From Skeletonema tropicum (taxonomy: Eukaryota > Bacillariophyta > Thalassiosirophyceae > Thalassiosirales > Thalassiosiraceae): DNA of 64,000 nt. The notes under the pieces were generated by a model. It did not search any database. It saw only the letters and a list, made by a program, of their open reading frames with translations, and was not told where the DNA came from. The stretch's first letter is position 1, and the number at the start of each line of letters is the position of its first letter. This document shows positions 1-9,600 of the stretch, piece by piece. The stretch spans positions 2,976,001 to 3,040,000 of the forward strand of contig CM074134.1 in NCBI GenBank assembly GCA_037178625.1, read 5' to 3'. The position numbers and the translations under genes are program-made.

Positions 1-344
1 AAAAGTTGTCCATGAAGTATCAGGTGGCTTTGGTGGAGTGTTTGGGTGTTGGTGATTGAGTATATGGATGGGAGATGTGGTACTGGTGGGAAGGTTGTAA
101 TTCATGTGTTTGGTCAGATTGATGTTGAGATGGTGGTGGAACCTGTATGGAAGAGGAGAATGATAGGATATGTTTGATATGTATTGTTGTATCGACCAGA
201 TCATTATGATATTTTGTATTGACCTGAACTGCAGCAGTAATCATGTTCATGTGTGTGCCAAGATGATCAACAGTTTTGGAATAACAAATTACAAGAAATT
301 TACACATTAGATGCCCCACTAAAGGACTGAATAACTAGCTCTCT
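1..344. other. No gene seen
   Basis: I see no convincing coding sequence or repeat here. It lies just downstream of the end of the minus-strand finger-repeat pseudogene. Confidence 0.5.
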
Positions 345-1294
345 CTAAACTTCTTCATAATCGGTAACTTGACAAAGAATCACGCTGGGAGGAGTGCTAT
401 TTGCATATTGAACCCTCGAAGCTGCGGTTGCGCTCTGATTGGGAAGAGTTGCGGTCGTATCATCGAATGCTGATCGACATGATAAAGCAAATGCAGTAGA
501 CTCGTCATGAGGATTGCGATATGACCCATGCCTATGGCAAACTCCGTTCCGTCTGGATCGATTAGTGCATCCATCTATGCTGCATAGTTTGAGCTTTGCT
601 CCATGCCTGACACACACACACCTCCATGCTGAGCTTGATTAGTGCATCCATCTTTGCTGCATTGTTTGTGTCTATTTCCAGCCCCATGTCTTATACAAAC
701 GCCTCTCCCTTGGACCATGTTTGTGCACCCATCTATGCTGCATCGTTTAATCTTCACCTTTGCACCATGCTTGATGAACACCCCTCCATTCTGGGCTTGA
801 TTTGTGCATCCAACACTGCTGCATCGTTTAGTCTTTGCCCCGTGCCTGACGCACACCCCTCCCTTGATTACAATGTTCGTGCATCCTTCGCTACTGCATC
901 GTTTGATCTTTGCCCCATGCCTGACACACAATCCTCCTTTCTAAACATAATTTGTGCATCCAACACTGCTGCATCTTTTTATTTTCGCTCCATGTCTGAT
1001 ACACACTCCTCCCTAAACGACAAAGTTCTTACATCCTTCTATGGTGCATCGTTTGACCTTTGCCCCATGCCTGACACACACCCCTCGATTGATGACATGA
1101 TTTGAGCATCCGTCAGCAGAGCATCGCTTCTTCTTTGCCCCATGTTTTAAACACACACCTCCTATCTGAGCATAATTCGTGCATCCATCGGCAGATATCT
1201 TTTTGTACTTCTTCCTCGCAACTTTCTTAGCTGTACCATTTCCTCCATCATCGTCAGCAGTCGAATGTCCGTCTCTTCTTGGTAAACTTCACTT
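345..1294 (-). pseudogene. Broken WRKY19-like zinc-finger repeat gene, fused to its neighbour
   Basis: Reading the minus strand shows about ten units of a roughly 24-residue finger (CX4CX9CX2H, as in RCSSEGCTN followed by GGVCVRHGAK). A C-terminal tail ends in LCQVTDYEEV. The reading frame is broken. There are in-frame TAG stops near 1013 and 941, a shift at a TG dinucleotide run near 612, and another near 1262 in a basic segment (KKVARKKYK). The basic segment matches the pre-finger region of the sibling gene, so this was once a separate gene. Diatom proteins with such fingers are usually annotated as WRKY19-like; nucleic-acid or protein binding is inferred. No complete product is expected. 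Confidence 0.75.
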
Positions 1295-2122
1295 TCAGCG
1301 GATCGCGATATGCCCCGTGCCTGATGCACACTCCTCCCTGCTGAGCTTGATTTGTGCATCTTGGACATTGTTTGTGCATCCATCGATGCTGCACCGTTTC
1401 TTTTGTGCTCCATGTTTCACACACACTCCTCCCTTGATGACAACATTCTTGCATCCAACACTGCTGCATCGTTTAGTCTTTGCCCCGTGCCTGATGCACA
1501 CCCCTCCCTTGACGACTCCATTCGTGCATCCCTCACTGCTGCATCGTTTTTTGAGCTGGTTTGCCCCATGTCTGAAGCACACTCCTCCTTGTATGACACC
1601 ATTAGTACATCCATCGCTGCTGCATCGCTTGACCTTTGCTCCATGCCTTTTGCACACTCCTCCTATCTGAGCTTTCTTCGTGCATCCATCGCTGCTGCAT
1701 CGTTTGGCCTTTGCTCCATGTCTGATGCACACTCCTGCTTTTTTAGCTTTGTTTGTGCATCCATCAGCAGAGCATGTCTTTTTGTACTTCATCCAGTCAA
1801 TCTTCTTAACCCTCTTCCCATCATAATCGTCAGCAGATGAGCGGCGTTTCCTCTTGGTAGACTTTACTTTTAGCGAAGCTGCAGAAGACGAGTCATTACC
1901 TGGATTAACAGCAGCAGCCGCACGTCGAGTTAAAGTTGACAGATGCTTCGATGCAGATGTCCTCTTACTCCTCTTATCTTTCTCAGCCTCCGCGGCGGCG
2001 GCCTCTTTCTTTCTCAGCTGACTTTCTCTGTAAATAAGAGCGCCAATATCATCCTCGTCATCACCCTGCGATGAGGCCGCTTTTGGTGGACTGCGTTGCT
2101 TGGTCGACATCATCATGATCAT
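1295..2122 (-). CDS. WRKY19-like zinc-finger repeat protein, C-terminus altered
   Basis: A 275-residue protein. The N-terminus has a conserved acidic patch (DDEDDIGALIYRESQLRKKEAAAAEAEK) shortened here to its key residues DDIGALIYRE and a coiled-coil-like KKEAAAAEAEK stretch. A basic segment with KSTKRKRRSS, a likely nuclear signal, follows. Six CX4CX9CX2H finger units follow from about residue 119. The last finger is cut by a frame change at about 1345, giving a tail ending GTGHIAIR. The other frame continues the finger (RCTNQAQQGG) and a tail like that of the paralogues. I read this as an internal deletion joining two finger units out of frame. Probably a nuclear DNA- or protein-binding factor (inference). 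Start choice among the first four Met codons is uncertain. Confidence 0.65.
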   Translation of the reverse strand: MIMMMSTKQRSPPKAASSQGDDEDDIGALIYRESQLRKKEAAAAEAEKDKRSKRTSASKHLSTLTRRAAAAVNPGNDSSSAASLKVKSTKRKRRSSADDYDGKRVKKIDWMKYKKTCSADGCTNKAKKAGVCIRHGAKAKRCSSDGCTKKAQIGGVCKRHGAKVKRCSSDGCTNGVIQGGVCFRHGANQLKKRCSSEGCTNGVVKGGVCIRHGAKTKRCSSVGCKNVVIKGGVCVKHGAQKKRCSIDGCTNNVQDAQIKLSREECASGTGHIAIR

Positions 2123-2239
2123 GGTTGGTTGATGCTTGGATTCGGATTAGGGATTTCTGGCATGTTTTATGGGTTTATTTTTTTTCTTGTATGGATTACC
2201 ATTCTGTACGGAGCGTTGGGCCCAATTCTTTCTTCAACG

Positions 2240-3050
2240 GACGCTTTTTGAGAAACCACATACATTTTTTGAGAACCAACACTTTTTGCAACGAGAAACT
2301 TCATTTTTGTATGAGACGTACGTAGGAATCCAAAGTCTACGAGTTTTCTCATGTTACAGAAAATGCGAAAATTGTGCCAGAAACAAGACCACAAAAATCA
2401 CCCGATGACCAACCACTGAGCTCATAAAAAGTTGAGGAGCATCCCGTGAAAGTGATTTTCATATTCTACTGTTGATATCGATCCATCATATCATCATCGG
2501 TGAGTTTTTTGCATTCGTAGTTGTTAGATATTGGTGTCTCTGGCTGCCGTTTATTAAAACTAATCGCTTTTATCCTTTTTCTTGGCGTAGGAATGTTGTA
2601 GCTGCTGCCGTCGATTTCTGGCGATGGATAACAGCTCCACTGACCAGAGCTTGATTTTCTTACATTTCTGGCGATGAAAATAGGACCCCAACAACGGAGC
2701 TGAAAGAATTGGAACAGATGCCCATGAAATGCGATTTTGAAACATATCTAATCTTGGTCAGTTCGTGTTCCAGTGAGTTTGTTGTCTGTGATTTTTCCCC
2801 TGCTTCTGCTTTTGCACATCAAACTAACTCCTATTATTGTTGCGGCCGCCACTATTGTTTATTATCATCTATTTTAGAGGATCGAGCTGAGATCTGCCAT
2901 CGATGAAGCAAGCGCTGCAACCTGAGATCTGCCAGCTACGAATCAAGAGCAGCGCGCTGAGATCTGTCATCTATTATCTACGAAGTATCTACTTATACGA
3001 AGCAAGAGCAGCGCGCTAAGATCTGTCATCTATTGTACGCAGCAGCTCAA
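2240..3050 (+). repeat. Dispersed repeat, copy 1
   Basis: This block is paralogous to 43375-44460. Shared stretches include the segments around 2310-2370, 2430-2500 and 2560-2880. Both copies have splice-like junctions (GTGAGT donors and GCGTAG acceptors, for example near 2500 and 2590), so the repeat may descend from a spliced gene or transcript unit. Copy 1 lacks about 160 bp present in copy 2 and ends in 42-bp tandem units. No protein can be recognised. Confidence 0.7.
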
Positions 3051-4315
3051 GCTTCGTAAAGACACAACTTGTGTAAACGGTGATGAGCTATATTACTATT
3101 ATGTCTCTGCTTTAATGAGACGGTGGCTGAATTGAATTTCCTTGGTCACTTTTGATACATCTTCTCCATCTTTGAAGTACAGCGTAACAACATCTTCTGC
3201 GCATAAGTATCACAATTCGCTTTGAGTGTTGCTTCTCTCCTTATATCTGCAAGCGATACACCGTTGTCCATGTCATAAGCATTATATATCTTTAATCCCT
3301 CTATTCACAACATGCTATTGCTTCTCTATTCCATCTTCTCATTTCTCATTTCTCATCTATTCTTTTCGGACTGATGTCGCGCCAAATTTCAGGTGGTTTG
3401 ATTTTGGGTTGGCCTTCCCACCAAATTGTCAGAGGGTTTGATTTTTGTCCACGACGGACGGACGGACAGGAATTTCAAGCGAAATGACCGGTAAGCTCTG
3501 CTTCGCTCGACTAACCCATTTAAACAAGCTCAAGCTTTGAACGAAGCTTGGATTATCTTCGAAGCAAGCACTGCGAGCTGAGATCTGCCATCTATTACCT
3601 ACGAAGCAAGCACTGCGCGCTGAGATCTGTCATCTATTATCTACGAAGCAAGAGCAGCGCGCTGAGATCTGTCGTCTATTATCTACAAAGCAAGAGCAGC
3701 GCGCTGAGATCTATCATCTATTATCTACGAACGAAGCAAGAGCAGCGCGCTGAGATCTGAAGAGCAGCGCCTGAGATCTGTCAATAATCTATTATCTACG
3801 AAGTTCTGCTCTCTGCTCTCCCTACAATACATCCTACATCACTAACTACTGTTGATTACCTCTATTGGTAAATTATTATTAGGTGTGTTGGATACCCCAT
3901 CGATTGGTTTCGTTGGTTATTCCTCTGTATTCTCCCTCCGAACGCCTGCTCTGATTGGATGGCTGCGGCTTCTCTCTTCTGTTAGTCATAAAGAATTCAT
4001 CTCGTCTCTACAAGTTTTGATAATTTATGATTGGAGAGGCTGCGTGGCCTGGGTAGATACTCAAAAAACTGAAACGCAATAGAATGATGAGTGCAGTGTC
4101 GGTGTAATAAGAGGGAGAGAAAAATGATGTCATTTTTTTGCTCCATTTTATCATCCCTGTGTCTCTGTTCTCCACACATAATATTATGTCTGACTTTCCT
4201 TGATCTTTCTTCCATGCTCACGTTTAGAGTAAGAATAAAGGTGTATCAGAATAAAATTGAGAGTACGGTAGGGGAGAAGGATCATCACAACATAAGTACT
4301 ATTTGTAAAAGCAAT
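3051..4315. other. Intergenic, no gene apart from the minisatellite
   Basis: Outside the array at 3541-3800 I see only short open frames without recognisable features. Confidence 0.5.
3541..3800 (+). repeat. 42-bp minisatellite array
   Basis: Five to six units of about 42 bp, each containing AGCAGCGCGCTGAGATCTGT and a CATCTATTATCTACGAAGCA linker. Further partial units lie at 2880-3045 and 44250-44460. Since 42 is a multiple of three, one frame stays open through the array (YLRSKHCALRS pattern). I treat this as chance rather than a gene. Confidence 0.85.
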
Positions 4316-6050
4316 ATGAACCATCAAATTGGAAGGGAGATTGGCAGTACAGAGGAGGCTAAAGAAGCCATTCAAGGCTTCATTCATATCGTACAGGCTG
4401 AGCTCTTCATGCGTGCATTGGATTATCACGCGTCGCATAGTCTTGTACGCATGGCCATGAATCCTGACGAGTATCACGAAAGAAAGAAGTCCCTGCGAAA
4501 GTCTTCCTTTGTGAGAGCTGCAGCACAGGCATCTCTAGATTCGTTGGTGTTTCAGCCCACTGGTGGAGAATATGTCACTGTCAATCGAATCGACTACAAT
4601 TCAGGGGTTTATGCCGTTAGTATCCCACAAAGGAGTAAGTGTCTTTGATTGTATCATACGCTGCCTTGCTGTCGCGATGTCTTGCTTTGCATCATGCATG
4701 TGTAATTTAATCATTGTTCATGCATGTCACTCATTTCTACTGTCAACATTGGCAAAAAGATGTTTGGAAATCAATTTATTACTTATTGGGGAACTGAGTT
4801 CGATGACAACCCGTGTCTGACGGAGAGTGCAGCCAGACATCCTGGTACTAATGTGGAATCAGATGTCGAAGAAGATGAAGACTATGATACTCTTTACCCC
4901 GAATATAGGTCTGATGAAGACGATGCGCCTATCACGACTGTCGCTGCTGAGGAACTGGCGTGCTTGGTATTCGTCGGGTCCATGGGACAGATGAAGGGAG
5001 AACTCCAGGCTGCATATCCACTCCAACTGTCGGCTAGGATAGATCAAAGTCGGAAGTGCCTCATATTTGACTGCTTCGAATACAAGCCATATCAATTGAT
5101 TGACTTGAGCCAGGACGACTTATCGGCCGCCTTACCAACTGAAAGGGGCTGGTTTCGCTGGAATCATGGCTATCACTGGACACAAGTCGAAAAAGACGAC
5201 GAATGGGATGATAGCGTAGAAGGGACAGAATACTGGGGAGGGGATGCACAGATGGAGGGAGACTATTCCCGCGATTATCAAGAGTTGACGATATACTGCG
5301 GTCTCACAGGTCACTTCGCCTACAATCGTTGTTTGAGGTATCGGCTTTCATTTGACAATATCTGCGGTATTCGTCTTCAGGTTGATGACGCCACATCGAA
5401 CAAGACTTCTGGAGTGGTAGGTGGAGATGCCACGGCAGTGCTCGTTCTTGAATTATCTCGACCGCCGCCAAAGGACGCATTTGCAACGCGCAAGATTAAT
5501 TCAAGATGGTTCAAGGAAAATAAGCTGGAGATTATTCAAGATTGGACTCCCGACAAGGCAGCGTCGCAGGCCTCACGGATCTATATGTACGGAGGACTGA
5601 AGGAGCTAAGACAGACAGCAGCAGTCGACTTGCAAAGATGCTCAAATCTGCCAATGAGCCAACCAACTCGCTTAGTGAGGAAACAAGCATCGAATATGCA
5701 TCTTCACCTGCCTCAAGGCAGCAGACAAAAGTGTCCAGTATGGGAGGAGAGTTACCAATCGAAGACGACGCTACGAAGACTTGACTAGCGATGAAAAGGA
5801 GAAACTATGCGATGATATTCGAAATACTATATGCTCTACCTGCGGAAGTGTCTTCTTCACTGGATACAGTGGACTTCTGTGCCAAGATTGTGGCGATGGC
5901 AAATGGACAATCGATCGGAATTGGGATCCCGTGTCAACAGAGTCGTTCAATGGAGTTATCGACAAGGTAGCACAGTTTGAGAAGCCCAAAGAGGAGGACA
6001 AGAAAGAGGAGGACAAGAAATTGGAGCTCAAAAGGAAGAGTCCAGGATAA
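4316..6050 (+). CDS. Unrecognised protein gene, spliced or frame-broken
   Basis: Not recognised. The first exon begins at the ATG at 4316 (MNHQIGREIGSTEEAKEAI) and probably ends at a GTAAGT donor at 4635. AG sites near 4832 would restore the frame, giving an intron of about 200 bp. The main open stretch up to about 5600 is acidic (DVEEDEDYD) and rich in W and Y, with no signal peptide or membrane span. The coding-looking frame then changes twice, near 5600-5640 (SANEPTNSLSEETS) and near 5770 (EDLTSDEKEKLCDDI). The end of the last part holds a possible zinc-binding CxxC pair (CSTCGS and CQDCGDGKW). A lysine/glutamate-rich tail precedes AATAAATAAG. The frame changes could be introns, frameshifts or decay. 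Confidence 0.45.
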
Positions 6051-6407
6051 ATAAGTCTTTGCCAGCCTTGATCTAGATGTCAGCACTTTCCAATAAGATT
6101 TATAAATCTCCCTGATTTGTTGTCATCCAATAAACCATTGTATCGAAGTTTGCTGTGCCCGCTGTAGCTGCTCAACTTGGAGAGGATGCATTTTTATCGT
6201 TGAAACAAGTACTCATCTGGTCTTGCTACCATTTCAATGAGTTCTCTTTCCGTTTTACGCACAATCAGATGGAAGCTGGAATGAGATATCAATGCATAAG
6301 TAAGCTCCCCAGTCAGACGGATTGTACAAGTATTGTTATTGCAACTATCTCAATCTAATGAGGGATCCTGAGATGTTATTTGGATTACCACTGCTCATGT
6401 AGAAGTA
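6051..6407. other. Intergenic, 5' part of an F-box/LRR relic at its right edge
   Basis: No intact gene. From about 6366 the sequence resembles the codons for DLEMLSGLPLLKELY of the F-box/LRR family, with a stop codon. Confidence 0.5.
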
Positions 6408-6412
6408 CATAT
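6408..6412. repeat. Target site duplication, left (CATAT)
   Basis: CATAT lies directly before the left LTR and again directly after the right LTR at 11697-11701. This is the 5-bp duplication typical of Ty1/copia integration. Confidence 0.9.
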
Positions 6413-6670
6413 TGATGAAGACAGCACAAAAGAGGCAGTGAACTAACAGGTGAGCTACGATTTAATGGCTACATTACTAGGGTGGCGAACCGTAGCAGGA
6501 ACTTGCCAGGTGGTGGTGAAAGATCTCCAAGATCTCCACTTCAACCACCACCTCGATCTCGGTGCTGTCAAGGGCTGGTGCGACTGTCGTTGCGACAGCC
6601 AGCGCGCTTTCTCCTAGGAATCCTCGGAAGAGGAGCGTGTCGGAGATAGCCATCTTCCAGGGTTCCAACA
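6413..6670 (-). repeat. 3' LTR of the Copia element
   Basis: 258 bp, starting TGTTGGAACCC on the element strand and ending TCTTCATCA. It appears identical to the other LTR. The polyprotein ORF runs about 34 codons into it and stops at 6568. Confidence 0.93.
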
Positions 6671-9600
6671 CACCCTCTAAGCGTGCTGGGCTTCTGTGCT
6701 CGTGGCAGCGTTATTGGTGAGATAGATTCTATGTGGAGCATCCACGGTCTGACTTCTCTGTGGTGGGATGCATCGTGGTTCTTGGATGGATAGTCGGCGA
6801 GGTTCTCCTTGCCAGGTTGCCATCGAACATCAAATTGTTTTCGCGTGACTTGATCTGTGACCCAGAAGTAGTTCTTTTCCATGGAGCGGGAGCGGTGCTT
6901 TTTGACTGTGTCATTCGCGATGCCCGTTGCTGTGGCATTGTCGCAATGGACCGGGGTTGGCGGTTGGGGATGCCCCAATTCTTCTAGGGTGAGACGTAGG
7001 ACCTTGGCTTCTTTGCAATTGTGGAAGAGTCCCCCAAGTTCAGCTTCTGCCGCTGAGGCTACGACATACTTCAGAATGTTACTTACGACATGGATGAAAC
7101 CATTGATGATGATAGGTTTGTGATCCTCCGGGATGGATCCTAGGAAATGGACGCCTGCAATGCGGCTGCGTGCCCTTGGTTCGGAGAGGTAGGATGCGTC
7201 ACTGTGGATGTTAAGAATCATGTCGGAAGCTCTGAATTGGATTTTGGCGTCTGGGTGGGTAGCTAGATAATCAAGCAGTTGGTTGGCACGTTGTTCAGTA
7301 TTTTCTGTTGGGTTGGCTTGTTCAGGTTCAGAAGCGAGGGATCCCAGTGCGACAAGGATGGTGTTGTCAACAGCTCGGCCGTAGTATAGACCGGCCCCTA
7401 CGATTTGTTGGATGCGGCGTTTTTGGGCAGGGTTGAGTGGAGTGGAGGTGTCCTCGTCGATGGGATCCTGGGAGGCAGTTCCGAATTTTCGCGGCGGTGC
7501 TGGATGAGGGCTGTCTTGTGGCTTCTTGGGTTCCGGATGATTGAAGTTAATTAGCATTTTCTTCACGTATCCCGGCATTGACAGTGTCACAGTGCGTTTA
7601 TCATAGTCCCAATCAAGGGTTATCCCGCAGTACATTTTCCCTTCCCAGTCGGCTTTCACCTTGTAGTGCTCAGCAATGCAGTTGTACAGATGCTCGGCGT
7701 CGGCTTTGTTGGTATATTTGATTCCGAAATCATCCACTACAAGTGTGAACGCAATAGGACGCGTTTCATGCCTCCATAGGCCCGGTGTGTGTTCGCATTC
7801 ATAGTAGCCATGCGGGGCAAGACGTTCCTTCAACAATTTATTCGACAAGATGCCTGCTTGGGGCAAGCCCCAGATGCTGCGTCTGATTTCCAAGTATACT
7901 TGGCCTTTATAGGCTCTGGCGTCCAAGTTGTACTGTTGTTTTACATGTTCAGGGAAGATGCGGAGAGGTATTTTCATGTATTCATACCGGTCCAGCGGGG
8001 TACCAAGGTAAAAACTGCTGATGTCGAAACAACAATATCTTGCTCCGGGCGTACTCACAACACTATTCCACATAATCTTTGTTGTCTGCAGATCGGCTGT
8101 GCGAGTTGTGAGCTCTCCGGGGTAGTTGATGAGGTTCCCACCTGCTGTGATGCGGACACGGTTCGGGTCATCCTTCTGTTCACGGTAGTCCGTCGCTATA
8201 CTGGCATATGTCACTACTCTGTCCGCCGGTATGTTCTTGATTTGGTCGTGGTCAAGGATGATGACTGTGTCTGTCCCTTTCTGGCCTGTTCTATCGTCTC
8301 CCTGCGCTAATCCTCCAAACTCTTTTCCAAAGGCTGTTTCCCACGTTTCACGGAGTTCTTCACATTTGATGACTTCTGCATACTTCCTCATTGCCTTTCC
8401 AGTGATGGGGTGAGTGACTGGGGCGCAATAGTACGTAATATCTTCGGTTGGAGCGTGTTCTAACTGGGTTGGTCGCCACAGGTTCTTCGTATGGGTGTCC
8501 ATCATGGTGGCGCCAAAATATGCCAAGAAGGCATCTTGGGAGATGATGCGATGTTGCTGGACCCTCGTGTTAGGAGGGTTGGATGAAATGGGTTGGATTT
8601 CTTCAAATGCTATTCGAGTGGGTTGTCGATTACGTTTTGAACGCCGGGGTTGTTGTTTTGGTAGTTGTGTTATAGGCTTTGGAAGGGTGCCCGGGGTGTT
8701 ATTGCGGGTGTGGCGTTGGTGGGTGCGTTGCTTGGTGCGGTGTACTCGTGGTGCTGTAGGATTGGTTGACGTTGTTATGGCTGGATTGTTGGGGCGGATG
8801 ACTTTATTGCCACCCTCTGTTTCGGCGAACTCTGGCGTGGCTGGGCCACCCTCTGAAATGGACTTCACACCCTCTGTGGTTGGCTGGCGGATGCTGATGA
8901 TCTTTTGCAAGGCTCTGGCTATTGTGGAAAGGATGGCAAAACGTTGACGTTTCGGTAAGGCTTCGGTGGTGGTAACTAACTCATCTGCGACTGCTGTGGC
9001 ATGCTCGATGGGTGTGGGTGTGTAATACTGGCAATGTTGCGGGAAGAACTTGCAGGAGGCTGAAGTGCGGTATGCATTCGTATCAACAATGAAGAAACGG
9101 TAGTTGCGGTAGTGGTCCTTCGCAGGGCCCACGTACCATGCATCGGATCCTCTTGGGGCCCATGATGCTCTTGATGTTGGATGATCGTACACGACAGCTC
9201 TCGTGCCTGGTGGGGCAAGGGGGGTGCGGTTGAAATCGAAGGGCTCACCATGAAGATCTTCATATGCTGACTTGGATGGGTCTCGGCGCGACGTTCGGAG
9301 GAGATTGAGGGTGATTTCAGCTTGCTCAGTGAGTTGATCCCACAGTTGGAGGGGGAATTCACTGTCGGTACAACACAAACCACTGATGAAGTGATTCTTA
9401 AAGGTTTGGATGGCTCTTTCAGCTGCATTGACACGATGGTTGTGAGGCTCGACGAACTGCCACTGGCAGTCATTTGTTGACAGGAATTGTTTGATTTGGG
9501 ATGCTGCTTGGTTGTCGGTAACATTGAGTTTTGGTGAATATCCTCGATCTTTCAAGTATTGGAAAATTTCCTCAAATGCGCCTACTATATCCTCACTCTT

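Noticed and set aside
626..1840. Several plus-strand open frames of 160 codons with regular Cys and His
   Set aside because: They are antisense to the CX4CX9CX2H finger repeats, which explain the periodicity.
3548..3760. Open frame YLRSKHCALRS repeated
   Set aside because: It is a by-product of a 42-bp minisatellite, whose period is a multiple of three.
2880..3800. CRISPR-like array in the regularly spaced 42-bp units
   Set aside because: Units are contiguous without unique spacers, and the sequence is clearly eukaryotic nuclear DNA.
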